From Candidatus Kurthia intestinigallinarum (GTDB taxonomy: Bacteria > Bacillota > Bacilli > Bacillales_A > Planococcaceae): a stretch of 64,000 bases of DNA. The position numbers and the translations under genes are program-made. Below, one piece after another: positions 23,438-32,642 of the stretch (position 1 is its first letter; every line of letters starts with the position of its first letter). The notes below the pieces were generated by a model. The model was not told the origin of the DNA, searched no databases, and saw nothing but the letters and a program-made list of their open reading frames with translations. The DNA lies in the NCBI RefSeq assembly GCF_003991225.1, contig NZ_JTFC01000005.1:1-64000 (forward strand), given 5' to 3'.

Positions 23438-24730
23438 ATGGAGATTCCACAGAGCATCATTGCACAAATGAATCAGTGGCGTCGCGATTTTCATGCTCAT
23501 CCAGAAGTCGGATGGACAGAATTTCGAACAGCTTCGAAAATTGCGGCTTATTTAGAGGAACAGGATATTGATATTTTACTTGGAAAAGAAGTAATTTCTG
23601 AGAACCGAATGGGGCTTCCATCGCAGGAACAACTCCAAAAAAGCTATGAGCGAGCAATTAAAGAAGGGGCAGATACAAAGTATGCTTCTCATTTTGAGGG
23701 TGGCTATACAGGCGTAGTTGCGACAATTCCCGGTGATTTACCGGGACCAACTGTTGCCTTTCGATTTGATATTGATGCACTTCCTATTTTTGAATCGATT
23801 GAAAAAAAACATTTGCCTCTTGCGCAAGGATTTTCGTCTATTCATGATGGAGAGATGCATGCTTGTGGCCATGATGGGCATGCCGCGATTGGCTTAGCGC
23901 TTGCGACGATTCTTTCACAAAATCGCTCCTCAATTGAAGGCGTTGTAAAAATTATATTCCAGCCAGCAGAGGAGAGTGTACGCGGTGCGAAATCCATGGT
24001 TGAAGCAGGTGTCGTTGAAGATGTAGATTATTTTCTTGCAATGCATATCGGTACAGGGGTTCCTGAGAATACAGTCGTATGCGGTGCAGATGGCTTTTTA
24101 GCAACGACAAAAATTGATGTTGAATTCTCAGGTATGGCGGCACATGCGGGCGCTTATCCTGAGGAAGGAAGAAATGCATTAGTGGCTGCTGCACAGGCAG
24201 TCATTGCGATGCAGGGCATTAGCCGAAGTAGTTTGGGCGATTCGCGGATTAACATTGGTACACTTCATGCCGGATCGGGAAGAAATGTCATTGCAGATCA
24301 TGCCAAGCTACAGCTTGAAACGCGTGGTATCAATACGGTGGTTAATACGTATATGTATGAGGAAGTCATTCGTATAACAGAAGGGATTGCACAAATGTAT
24401 GGTGTAACAGCTACGCATTCCATTGTTGGAGAGGCCAATTCAGCAAGCTCTTCTGAAAGACTTGTCACATTGCTTACGGAAGCGGCTAATAAATCTGGTA
24501 TAGAGACAGTCATTCCCCGAGAAAATTTTGCGGCGGGTTCAGAGGATGCTACCTACTTTATGGAAGCTGTACAAGAGCAAGGTGGCTATGCGAGTTACAG
24601 CGTCTTTGGTACAGAACTTGCAGCAGGACACCATCATGAGGCCTTTGATTTTAAAGAAAATGTTATGGAACAAGCGCTTCACGTTTTAACAAGTGCTTTA
24701 CTAACAATTTATCAAAAAGAAAGGGAGTAG
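23438..24730 (+). CDS. abgA: M20 family amidohydrolase, p-aminobenzoyl-glutamate hydrolase subunit A-like
   Basis: A 430-aa M20D-type metallohydrolase (E. coli AbgA is 436 aa). Metal site motifs are FRFDIDALPIFES, HACGHDGHAAIG, IFQPAEESVRGAKSMVEAG and AMHIGTG. The dimerisation lid contains FSGMAAHAGAYPEEGRNALVAAAQ. The insert around ILLGKEVISENRMGLPSQEQLQKSYERAIKEGAD is characteristic of AbgA rather than of generic hippurate hydrolases. It would split p-aminobenzoyl-glutamate as a heterodimer with the next gene product. GGAAGGGTG precedes the ATG. It is translated from the abgT transcript. Confidence 0.88.
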   Translation: MEIPQSIIAQMNQWRRDFHAHPEVGWTEFRTASKIAAYLEEQDIDILLGKEVISENRMGLPSQEQLQKSYERAIKEGADTKYASHFEGGYTGVVATIPGDLPGPTVAFRFDIDALPIFESIEKKHLPLAQGFSSIHDGEMHACGHDGHAAIGLALATILSQNRSSIEGVVKIIFQPAEESVRGAKSMVEAGVVEDVDYFLAMHIGTGVPENTVVCGADGFLATTKIDVEFSGMAAHAGAYPEEGRNALVAAAQAVIAMQGISRSSLGDSRINIGTLHAGSGRNVIADHAKLQLETRGINTVVNTYMYEEVIRITEGIAQMYGVTATHSIVGEANSASSSERLVTLLTEAANKSGIETVIPRENFAAGSEDATYFMEAVQEQGGYASYSVFGTELAAGHHHEAFDFKENVMEQALHVLTSALLTIYQKERE

Positions 24731-24735
24731 ATACG

Positions 24736-26172
24736 ATGCCACACAGCCAAACAATTGACGCAATCATAGATGCACATCATCATGAAATTATTGAACTAAG
24801 CGACACGATTTGGGAACATCCGGAGTTACGTTTTAAGGAATTTCAATCTAGCCAGCTACTTAGTTCATTTTTAGAGGAGCAAGGCTTTGTCGTGGAGAGA
24901 GGAATTGGGGGATTACCAACAGCCTTTTCAGCGACGTATGGTAATGAAAAGCCGGTAATTGGGATTCTCGGAGAATATGATGCATTGCCAGGACTTAGTC
25001 AAGTTGCTGAAAGTGATGAAGAAATAGCGATTTTAGAAGGTGAAAATGGTCATGGCTGTGGTCATAATTTACTTGGTACAGCAGGGGTTTCAGCGGTTTT
25101 AGCATTGAAGAAGCGTTTGGAGGACGGCGAAATTAAGGGGACCATTCAGTATTTTGGTTGCCCTGCAGAAGAGGGTGGCTCTGGCAAAACCTATATGGTT
25201 CGTGAGGGGGTATTTGACCATGTCGATACAGCACTTACGTGGCATCCACATTCGATGACGGGGGTTTTTTCTTATTCTTCGCTTGCAAATTATCAAGTGT
25301 ATTTTGAGTTTAGTGGGAAGGCAGCGCATGCAGCAGACTCGCCTCATTTAGGCCGCAGCGCATTAGATGCGACGGAGCTTATGAATGTCGGTGTGAACTA
25401 TTTACGCGAGCATATGATTCCGGAGGCACGCGTTCATTACGCTGTAACAGATACAGGAGGACGTTCACCAAATGTCGTTCAAGCACATGCAGAAGTGCTC
25501 TATTTGATTAGGGCTCCTAAGATTAATCAAGTTCATGCATTATATGAACGTGTAGTAGATATTGCTAAAGGTGCAGCACTAATGACAGGAACGACATTAT
25601 CAATTCGCTTTGATAAGGCATGCTCGGATTATGTGCCCAATCATGTGATTAATCAAATCGTCGAGAAGAAGTTACAAGCCGTGGGTTTACCAGAATATTC
25701 AGCAGAGGAATATTGTTATGCGAAGAAGATGGCTGCAACGATTACAGCAGATGAGCTAAGTTCAGCCCATCGAGAAGCGGAGCGGATGTCGAATTTTGAG
25801 TTAGAAGAAGATTTCTATGTGGCTGGAAAACCATTTTTTTCTAGTATTATTCCGTATCGTAAAAGCTATGCCCATATGACGGGTTCGACGGATGTTGGGG
25901 ATGTGAGCTGGGTCGTACCAACTGCTCAATTTTTCTTTACATGCTTTGTTGCAGGGACACCGCTTCATACATGGCAGCTTGTATCGCAGGGGAAAACAAG
26001 TCTTGCTCATAAAGGACTTCTACATGCGAGTAAGACACTTGCAAAAACCGCAGAACATTTATTTTTGCATCCAGAAGTCATTGATGCTGCTAAGAAGGAG
26101 CATGATAAAGTGACAAGAAATCGTTATCAGAATCCAATTCCCGCTGAGATTTCACCTGCTTTTCATGAATGA
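24736..26172 (+). CDS. abgB: M20 family amidohydrolase, p-aminobenzoyl-glutamate hydrolase subunit B-like
   Basis: A 478-aa protein, close to E. coli AbgB (481 aa). Motifs are GILGEYDALPGLSQ, NGHGCGHNLLGTAGVSA, QYFGCPAEEGGSGKTYMVREG and TWHPHSMTG. The lid contains FSGKAAHAADSPHLGRSALDA. Late motifs are GSTDVGDVSWVVPTAQFF and the C-terminal helix KGLLHASKTLAKTAEHLF. AAAGGGAG precedes the ATG, 5 bases after abgA. Together with abgA and abgT it forms a complete scavenging unit that would release p-aminobenzoate and glutamate. It could also serve other N-acyl amino acids. Confidence 0.88.
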   Translation: MPHSQTIDAIIDAHHHEIIELSDTIWEHPELRFKEFQSSQLLSSFLEEQGFVVERGIGGLPTAFSATYGNEKPVIGILGEYDALPGLSQVAESDEEIAILEGENGHGCGHNLLGTAGVSAVLALKKRLEDGEIKGTIQYFGCPAEEGGSGKTYMVREGVFDHVDTALTWHPHSMTGVFSYSSLANYQVYFEFSGKAAHAADSPHLGRSALDATELMNVGVNYLREHMIPEARVHYAVTDTGGRSPNVVQAHAEVLYLIRAPKINQVHALYERVVDIAKGAALMTGTTLSIRFDKACSDYVPNHVINQIVEKKLQAVGLPEYSAEEYCYAKKMAATITADELSSAHREAERMSNFELEEDFYVAGKPFFSSIIPYRKSYAHMTGSTDVGDVSWVVPTAQFFFTCFVAGTPLHTWQLVSQGKTSLAHKGLLHASKTLAKTAEHLFLHPEVIDAAKKEHDKVTRNRYQNPIPAEISPAFHE

Positions 26173-26182
26173 AGGACAACCT

Positions 26183-26212
26183 TTGACCGAACGACTTTCT
26201 TTGCTTTATAAT
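26183..26212 (+). promoter_or_regulatory. Sigma-A promoter of the gene at 26249
   Basis: TTGACC (26183-26188) and TATAAT (26207-26212) with an 18-base spacer, 11 bases after the abgB stop. This shows that the next gene is separately transcribed. Confidence 0.6.
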
Positions 26213-26248
26213 AGGCATCGAAATCATTTAAAAAAGTAGGTCAGAAAT

Positions 26249-26935
26249 ATGATAATGAATGTTGTTCTCTTGATTATCGTAACGATTATTAATGTCTTTA
26301 CGTTATTCTGGGATAAGTATGTGTACAAGATGAAGGCACGTCGTCTTGAAGAAGCCAATCAGACAGCTATCGATCATCTAAGTAAAGGAACAGAAATTCG
26401 TGTCGGAAAACCTTTATCAGAAGATGAAAAAGAAGCGATTCGTCAAGAGTTAGAAGATGCGAAGCGCGAGCCTTTTTACAAACGAATTAGTGGTACGAGT
26501 AAACTATTATTTTTAATTAATATTTTACTAGCAATTACGGTTGCGTATAGCTATTACCAAAAAACAGATACGGTTCAAATTCAGCAAGAATATGATGTGA
26601 TGGAGTATACACAAAACTATTCATCATATCGTTATTTAGGGAATACCCCAACAATTAATAAAAAAGCAAAAATTGAAACGGTCAAACTGTACCAAACACA
26701 AATTAATAATGAATTTTATTTAAAAGGCTACAGTGAATATAGCGGCAACTTTTATTTAAAATTATCTGCAGCGGATCAAAAGGATGCAGATTTAAAAATG
26801 AAAGAGACCGGAGAAGCTGTAAGTACAGCTGGGGTCACTGTATATGAAGGTACATTATTAATTAATAAAAAAGAGAAAGAAATTAGTTTTTTGCCGTATG
26901 AATATAAGCAAGACACAGAAAAGAAAGCAAAATAA
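26249..26935 (+). CDS. Two-helix membrane protein of unknown function
   Basis: 228 aa. Helix 1 is residues about 2-22 (NVVLLIIVTIINVFTLFWDKY). A charged cytoplasmic loop follows (KARRLEEANQTAIDHL...EDEKEAIRQELEDAKREP). Helix 2 is at about 88-105 (LLFLINILLAITVAYSYY). The extracytoplasmic tail (about 106-228) contains TPTINKKAKIETVKLYQTQINNEFYL and a beta-rich end. I know no family name. It has its own promoter and terminator, so it is independent of the abg operon. Confidence 0.7.
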   Translation: MIMNVVLLIIVTIINVFTLFWDKYVYKMKARRLEEANQTAIDHLSKGTEIRVGKPLSEDEKEAIRQELEDAKREPFYKRISGTSKLLFLINILLAITVAYSYYQKTDTVQIQQEYDVMEYTQNYSSYRYLGNTPTINKKAKIETVKLYQTQINNEFYLKGYSEYSGNFYLKLSAADQKDADLKMKETGEAVSTAGVTVYEGTLLINKKEKEISFLPYEYKQDTEKKAK

Positions 26936-26936
26936 T

Positions 26937-26972
26937 AAAAAGGCTGCGACTTATATAGGTTGCAGCCTTTTT
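26937..26972. terminator. Bidirectional terminator
   Basis: AAAAAGGCTGC...GCAGCCTTTTT stem between convergent genes. Confidence 0.88.
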
Positions 26973-26976
26973 ATCT

Positions 26977-27393
26977 TTATTTTATAGCAGTTAGCGGTTG
27001 CCCAATCAGGTAATCAAATAATTTAGCAGATGTTTGACGGTCTAGCTGCACATGTTTGTTTTCGCCATCAATTATAATTTCTGCCTTATCTTTTGATGTG
27101 TTTAACCAAATAAGATAATTTGCAGATTTGACAGTCGTGGCAGAATTTGAAAACTGTAACATGTAGTCTGGTGATTTTACTTTAGCTAAATTTGCCTCTT
27201 CCCAGTCAAGCGAGCTTAAAAAATTACGTGTATCACGTGCTGATGTATGTGCGGATACGGTTTTATATGCATGTTCGTCTGAATGATATTGTTTTACCTC
27301 GATGTATTGTTGAATTTTAGGTGCGGCAGTTTGACAGCCAGCTAAAATGATTAGACATAAGCTTACGAAAAATAGTGGGATTACTTTTTTCAA
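26977..27393 (-). CDS. Small lipoprotein of unknown function
   Basis: 138 aa with a lipoprotein signal (KKVIPLFFVSLCLIILAGC; lipobox LAGC, Cys19). The mature domain of about 120 residues is soluble with mixed strands (IEVKQYHSDEHAYKTVSAHT...YLIWLNTSKDKAEIIIDGENKHVQLD), suggesting a small surface-exposed domain. The start is TTG with AAGGAGG about 10 bases upstream. There is no recognisable family. It is a single gene facing the two-helix membrane protein gene. Confidence 0.78.
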   Translation of the reverse strand: MKKVIPLFFVSLCLIILAGCQTAAPKIQQYIEVKQYHSDEHAYKTVSAHTSARDTRNFLSSLDWEEANLAKVKSPDYMLQFSNSATTVKSANYLIWLNTSKDKAEIIIDGENKHVQLDRQTSAKLFDYLIGQPLTAIK

Positions 27394-27521
27394 TCTCTTA
27401 GACCTCCTTTTGGAATCAAGGTCTAATGTTACGAAATGCGCCGGAGTAAATCTATAAGATTGTCGTAATTTCGTGAAAAAATGGAAGCAAGTCGATAAAT
27501 TAGAACAAATAACAGCAATAA

Positions 27522-27554
27522 AAAAAGCTGATCACGGCAATGATCAGCTTTTTA
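27522..27554. terminator. Orphan terminator hairpin
   Basis: AAAAAGCTGATCA/TGATCAGCTTTTT stem with loop CGGCAA, flanked by A and T runs. No gene that I can see ends here on either strand. Confidence 0.75.
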
Positions 27555-28260
27555 AGGATTAGGAGAGAGGGTAATCTCTCCATATGTTTATTCTATTATT
27601 GTTCTATTTTTCTTACAAGAATAAATATGACTAATAATTTTATCATCCTTTTCTATTATTTTTAACAAAATACTATCATTTTATTCGTTAAATATACATA
27701 TAAAAATAATTTTTTATGCATTTAATTATTTCTTTAGTATTTCATCATATAAATTATATATTCTTTTTAAATAATTTTATTGAAAATATTTACAAATTTA
27801 AATGATTTTTTATGAAGCTACAATTGTTAAGAAGGTTCAATGGTTTATAATAAAAAAACGTTTCAGAAAAGCGATTAGTAGGTGTTTAAAATAGGATTCT
27901 TTTAATTCATAAAATATATCGATATGTTTAAAAAATAATTAGTTAGCTATTTTTCTTTCTTCTTTCAATTCTTGTAGAATACGCCTACCTCAACGCTCGC
28001 AGGTAAGAGATGAATGCAAGGTTAAGTTTCTACTTGACTGAGAAGGCATGTTTTTAGTGAAATATATTCATAAAGCGAGGTAAACAATGCTAAATAAAGG
28101 AAATGAATAAAAAAGCTACATGAGTTATTGCAGTATTTTGTTAAGCATTACTTTAAAACAACAAATATAGGATAAGGAGAGATTAATTTAGGCAATTTCT
28201 TTTTTATTGAAAATAATTTGCTTTTAATAGTCAGCTATATGCAGGGTTGATATAATTAGG
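27555..28260. other. Gene-free AT-rich stretch
   Basis: About 700 bases at roughly 75-80% A+T with stops in all frames. There is no ribosome site-start pair, no hairpin with a T run after 27554 and no gene remnant that I could match. Promoter-like TATAAT-type sequences are too common here to be informative. The segment TACCTCAACGCTCGCAGGTA (about 27987-28006) is the only GC-richer island. Confidence 0.5.
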
Positions 28261-28292
28261 CGAATTGTTTTTTTTAGATTGGAGAGAAGAAT

Positions 28293-28928
28293 ATGAAAAA
28301 ATGGTCTATCGTTTTAGTATTTGCTTTTGTGGCGATTCTTGCGGCATGTGGCACATCTGAAACAATGAAGGAACAGGTATCAAATGCAGATTATGCAGAA
28401 AAAGTGAAAGAGAACCCAATTGTAACCATTACGATGGCGAATGATGAAAAAGTAGTGCTAGAACTTTATCCAAAAGTGGCACCGAATACAGTCGCAAACT
28501 TTATTTCATTAGCAAAGGAAGGGAAGTATGACGGCTTAATTTTCCATCGTGTAATTCCTGGCTTTATGATTCAAGGAGGCGATCCATCTGGTGATGGTAC
28601 AGGGGGTCCGGGTTATACAATTGATGGTGAATTTAGTAATAATGATTTCACAAATGATTTAAAACATGAGCGCGGTGTTATTTCAATGGCTCGTTCAGGC
28701 GACCCCAATTCAGCGGGCTCACAGTTTTTTATTATGGTAAAGGCATCAGCCAATCTTGATGGTGATTATGCTGCATTTGGTAAAGTAACAAAAGGTATGG
28801 ATGTTGTTGATACGATTGTGAATGCACCTCGTGATAAAGCAGATAAACCAAATAGTGATCAAGTGATGAAAAAGGTAGAAGTCGATACAAAGGGCTTTGA
28901 TTACCCAGCACCTGTAACGAATAAATAA
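28293..28928 (+). CDS. Cyclophilin-type peptidyl-prolyl isomerase, lipoprotein
   Basis: The lipoprotein signal ([19 protein letters not shown]; lipobox LAAC, Cys19) directs it to the outer face of the membrane. The cyclophilin domain is complete: [51 protein letters not shown] (Arg and Phe/Gln of the active site), [23 protein letters not shown] and [19 protein letters not shown]. It would catalyse proline isomerisation in exported proteins. The 211-aa length equals the core domain plus a roughly 40-residue spacer after the lipid anchor. GGAGAG precedes the ATG. Confidence 0.93.
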   Translation: MKKWSIVLVFAFVAILAACGTSETMKEQVSNADYAEKVKENPIVTITMANDEKVVLELYPKVAPNTVANFISLAKEGKYDGLIFHRVIPGFMIQGGDPSGDGTGGPGYTIDGEFSNNDFTNDLKHERGVISMARSGDPNSAGSQFFIMVKASANLDGDYAAFGKVTKGMDVVDTIVNAPRDKADKPNSDQVMKKVEVDTKGFDYPAPVTNK

Positions 28929-28961
28929 AAAAAGTAGCGCTTAATTTGCGCTACTTTTTTT
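28927..28961. terminator. Bidirectional terminator
   Basis: AAAAAAAGTAGCGC/GCGCTACTTTTTTT perfect 14-bp stem between convergent genes. On the minus strand it includes the last codons of the YfhO gene. Confidence 0.92.
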
Positions 28962-31463
28962 GCGCCATAAAATCAAGGCAACAAGTAATATTAAAGATAC
29001 AGCAGATATCGGCCAGACGATAGACCAATAGGGTGGTGCATAATGCATTGTTATCTGATTTTGACCTTGTTGTAGTGGAATGCCAATAAAGGCATAGTTG
29101 ATTTTTTTGGCATCCACTTTTTCATTATTTAGTGTAATATGCCAGCCCGGCTCATACGGAATGGGTGTCACTAATAGGTCATCTTTTTTTGCGGTAACTG
29201 TGCCAGAAGCATCGGCATTATCCCAAGTGAAATCTGCTTTTTTTGCAGCCTTGTATGCCGCATCTAACGTCCTATAATCTTCACCGTAAATACGCAGGTT
29301 TGTTAAATGGTACTTACCACTTGGTAATTTGATTTTGACTAGGTCACTTGCTGGTATGGCGAAAGTTAGGTCATTGAAGCCTGTCTTGTATTTTGCATAG
29401 TTGCTTCGTCGACTTGTTTCGTAATCATTGATTTTTAATGTGAATTTTTTGTAGCGTTTAATTGGAGATAACGTCATTTGAACGTATAATGTCTCTATTT
29501 TCTCTATCTTCGGCAGCTGAATGAGTATTTCACCCTCATTCTTGCGAGGAACGATTAATTTATCCTTTTTCCATTTTCCATTATGTAATGTAATGGAAGT
29601 AGGTCTAATAGTATTTGTAGTTGGCAAGGGCGTAGTGCCATCATCTGTAATTGCTCCTTGTAAAAGTGCATGCTCTTTTGCAAGTGTTGACTCGAGCTGT
29701 AATGCTTCCTCATTATAAAAAGAATCTACTACACGAAATGCGGGTAATAATTTTTGGTTTTCATACAGTGTAAAATTCTTTGATGTATGAACATTTTCAT
29801 ATAAGTAAGGAATGTTTTTGTATGTTGAATGACGCATATAAAATTGGCTTTGGAAGGCCGCCATTAAATTTGTTCGATCACCTAATGAACGATAGCGACT
29901 TAGACTTTCACGCCCTGTATCAATTTGCAAATCGCGCATGTACATATCCATAATAGAGCCATTTGAAATGCTAGAATATAAACTAAAACCGTTAATCGGC
30001 ATAAGGGAGGCCATGTTTTCTCGGAATACATTTGACCAATCTGTTCGGACAGTTTCATTCAATTCATGATTTTTAATATAGTCGAATGCAGAAGTATCTT
30101 GTGTCGGCATATACTTGTCGGATGTTAGATACTCTTTTGTAGAAAGTTCTGTATGGGAATATAAGTTGGATTGAAAGAAATTACTATAAACTAAGACCAT
30201 TATAATAATCGAACTACTAATTAAAAAGGTGCGTTTTTTTGTTAAAAATAAACCGATAGAAATAAGTGCCCAAATTAAGGCTACAATAGATAAAAAGTTT
30301 AAATGCGTATTTGTTAACAAAATGGTTAAAAGAAAAATAACTGTAACAGTAATGGTAGCGTAAAACCATTGCTTTTTATGAAGAATGTTTAAGTTTTCAA
30401 TTGTAATAGCAGTAAGACCAGCATAACCTAGTGTGATAATTGGTGTCCAACGCGTGTTTGGTGCTGAAAAACCATTAAATAGGCTCCCTATAAATGGACT
30501 GAAATATAATACAGTTCCAAGAATACTAATGAATGCGAACAGTTTAAATGCGCGATGTTGATAAAGTGGACGGAGTAAAAGAAAAATCACAATAAAGATA
30601 GGTAGCCACAACGTTTTCGATTCACTTAATAGTAATTCTGTATTCAATGCATAGAAGGGAATACTTTGTTCATAGGCTGGACGATTATTATGAAGATAAC
30701 TAATAACCGCCGGAATAAAAGAGAAGCAACTAATACCAAAACTTAATAAACTGCCTAGTATATACCATTTAATTTGTTGTTTCTTTTGGCGTTCATTATT
30801 TGTGATATGGAGAAATAGGCGTAATAAGATATAAATTCCGGTAATGATTAATACAACATAAGATATGTAAAAGTTACTAATGAGAAGAAGTGCTGTCGAA
30901 ATAATAAAAAATATTGGTGACTGGCGTCGAATAATTTGTTCAACACCAATAAGCAGGAGAGGAACCCAAAATAACACATCGGTTAGGTTATCCGTCAGAA
31001 CTTGATTTTTGAAGAAAAATGGACTAAACATATAAACAACAGCACCTAAAAAGGCTGCAGCATGTGTTTTAGTAAAGTAATTCAAAAAATAAAAGCATGC
31101 ATAAAAAATCGCTATTTGTTTAATAATACTCATTGGAATAAGAAGTAGGGCCCAGGTTTCAACGCTTGTTTTAATTGGTAATATACTAAAAATTATATAC
31201 CAAGGGATGAGAAAAATATTTGTTGAAAAGTAGTAATTTAACTGTGAAAAGATGCCACCACCGAAGCCGAAATTTTCAGCGTAAGCCCAATTTCCTTGTT
31301 GATAGTGTTCTAAAATAAATTGCTTAAAAAAAAGCATTTGTGAAAGCCCGTCTCCAAAGCCAACCATTAAATATCCTTGCGTCCATTTCCATAAATAAAA
31401 ACCATGGCCAATAATGGATAAGAGAAGTGCTCCTACAAAAGTTAGTAGATAATGTTTTTTCAT
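28941..31463 (-). CDS. YfhO family membrane protein (GT-C-like glycosyltransferase)
   Basis: An 840-aa protein with about 12-13 N-terminal membrane helices (to about residue 440), a large extracytoplasmic part and one C-terminal helix (PPYWSIVWPISAVSLILLVALILW) followed by RKKSSAN. The opening YLMVGFGDGLSQMLFFKQFILEHY with Asp residues after helix 1 is the GT-C-type motif of YfhO. NNRPAYEQSIPFYALNTELLLSE and a late PIPYEPGWHITLNNEKVDAKK are also family features. In B. subtilis and Listeria, YfhO-type proteins glycosylate teichoic acids using lipid-linked sugars. AAAGGGG precedes the ATG. Confidence 0.9.
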   Translation of the reverse strand: MKKHYLLTFVGALLLSIIGHGFYLWKWTQGYLMVGFGDGLSQMLFFKQFILEHYQQGNWAYAENFGFGGGIFSQLNYYFSTNIFLIPWYIIFSILPIKTSVETWALLLIPMSIIKQIAIFYACFYFLNYFTKTHAAAFLGAVVYMFSPFFFKNQVLTDNLTDVLFWVPLLLIGVEQIIRRQSPIFFIISTALLLISNFYISYVVLIITGIYILLRLFLHITNNERQKKQQIKWYILGSLLSFGISCFSFIPAVISYLHNNRPAYEQSIPFYALNTELLLSESKTLWLPIFIVIFLLLRPLYQHRAFKLFAFISILGTVLYFSPFIGSLFNGFSAPNTRWTPIITLGYAGLTAITIENLNILHKKQWFYATITVTVIFLLTILLTNTHLNFLSIVALIWALISIGLFLTKKRTFLISSSIIIMVLVYSNFFQSNLYSHTELSTKEYLTSDKYMPTQDTSAFDYIKNHELNETVRTDWSNVFRENMASLMPINGFSLYSSISNGSIMDMYMRDLQIDTGRESLSRYRSLGDRTNLMAAFQSQFYMRHSTYKNIPYLYENVHTSKNFTLYENQKLLPAFRVVDSFYNEEALQLESTLAKEHALLQGAITDDGTTPLPTTNTIRPTSITLHNGKWKKDKLIVPRKNEGEILIQLPKIEKIETLYVQMTLSPIKRYKKFTLKINDYETSRRSNYAKYKTGFNDLTFAIPASDLVKIKLPSGKYHLTNLRIYGEDYRTLDAAYKAAKKADFTWDNADASGTVTAKKDDLLVTPIPYEPGWHITLNNEKVDAKKINYAFIGIPLQQGQNQITMHYAPPYWSIVWPISAVSLILLVALILWRKKSSAN

Positions 31464-31496
31464 GATTTTACCCCTTTCACTATAATCATAATACTA

Positions 31497-31530
31497 ATTT
31501 TCCATTTAATTGTTAAATTAAATGGAAAAT
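31497..31530. promoter_or_regulatory. Perfect 15-bp inverted repeat upstream of the YfhO gene
   Basis: Arms ATTTTCCATTTAATT (31497-31511) and AATTAAATGGAAAAT (31516-31530) with a 4-base loop, 34 bases upstream of the start. No T run follows on the minus strand, so an operator or a 5' leader hairpin is more likely than a terminator. Confidence 0.5.
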
Positions 31531-31582
31531 TACGATAAATTAAAAAAAAATGTTATAAAAAGAGAGCGGAATGTCTTTAAAT

Positions 31583-31618
31583 AAAAAAATCCAACGAATT
31601 CAATTCCTTGGATTTTTT
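31583..31618 (-). terminator. Terminator of the EamA gene
   Basis: AAAAAATCCAA/TTGGATTTTTT stem directly after the transporter stop on the minus strand. Confidence 0.8.
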
Positions 31619-31620
31619 AT

Positions 31621-32484
31621 TTATATTCTTTTTTTGAATTTTAATTCACTAATCAACGTTGAACCTAGTAAAAGAACAGCACCCATTAGTTGCGCTATGG
31701 TCATAGGTTCGTGTAAAAGCCACACAAAGATAACAATTGCCACAAGTGGATCGACATAGCTAAGCATCGCAATACTTTGCCCCTTTAAGCCATCCATTCC
31801 TATAAAAAAGAGCCAAAAGCCAATGCCTGTATTAACGACACCAAGGATGAAAATAAATGGAAATGTCTGTGTATTAAGCATCGCAATATGAAAAACATCT
31901 GTGAGTGATACATAAATGCCTAACACAATGGCAGCTAGTGTTAATTGAATAACGGTGAGCTCTAGCTTATCGATTTCAAGAATAAATTTATTAACGAGCA
32001 TGAGCGTCGCATAAAAGGCTGTTGCAGCAAAGCCATACAATAATCCAAGTTGTTCGTCCATAATACTATTAAAGCTTGCGCCAACAATAAGTATCATCCC
32101 GAATAGCGCAATAATGATGCACAGCACTTTTTTAACTGTCCAAGCTTCCTTTAATAAAAAGGGAGCTAGAAGTAATACAAATACAGGTGCAAAATAATAA
32201 GCTAATGTGGCATTGCTGATAGATGTGTAATCATATGATTGGTAAAGAAAAATCCAATTGCCACTTAGTGCAATCGCAGACAGCAGTAGAATGCCAGCAT
32301 GTCGGAAAATAAATGTAAAATGGATACGTTTTTTCATTAGTAGCAAAATGATTGACAGAAAAATGCTGCCGATTAGACTGCTCCAAAATGCACGTTTGCT
32401 TGAAGCAAGTTCGATTGGACGAATAACGACACCAATTGTACCGAAGATAGCCATTGATAAAATAAATGGTAGAAATGTTTTCAT
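31621..32484 (-). CDS. EamA/DMT-superfamily permease (RhaT/RarD-like)
   Basis: 287 aa, ten hydrophobic helices in two EamA repeats of five. Repeat 1 ends near residue 135 with LLAPFLLKEAWTVKKVLCIIIALFGMILIVG. Repeat 2 ends with DPLVAIVIFVWLLHEPMTIAQLMGAVLLLGSTLISEL. Such proteins export or import small metabolites, and the substrate cannot be told from sequence. AAGGAG lies 6 bases before the ATG. A 9-bp hairpin immediately upstream of that ribosome site is described separately. It is a single gene with its own terminator. Confidence 0.9.
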   Translation of the reverse strand: MKTFLPFILSMAIFGTIGVVIRPIELASSKRAFWSSLIGSIFLSIILLLMKKRIHFTFIFRHAGILLLSAIALSGNWIFLYQSYDYTSISNATLAYYFAPVFVLLLAPFLLKEAWTVKKVLCIIIALFGMILIVGASFNSIMDEQLGLLYGFAATAFYATLMLVNKFILEIDKLELTVIQLTLAAIVLGIYVSLTDVFHIAMLNTQTFPFIFILGVVNTGIGFWLFFIGMDGLKGQSIAMLSYVDPLVAIVIFVWLLHEPMTIAQLMGAVLLLGSTLISELKFKKRI

Positions 32485-32500
32485 CGCGTACTCCTTTTTT

Positions 32501-32529
32501 GAGTCTGCGATGTACGAAGACGCAGACTC
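32501..32529 (-). promoter_or_regulatory. Leader hairpin next to the EamA ribosome site
   Basis: GAGTCTGCG (32501-32509) and CGCAGACTC (32521-32529) form a perfect 9-bp stem. On the minus strand it ends only 6-7 bases upstream of AAGGAG. It could influence ribosome access or be a protein-binding dyad. Confidence 0.4.
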
Positions 32530-32642
32530 GTTTTAGTTAGCTGAAAGAGTCGCGTTTACTGACGGTGCCATTGAAATGAACAGGATGAATCACCTTCTAT
32601 TCCATATAGTTTTTTTATCATATCAAAAAATTCTGTTAAATT

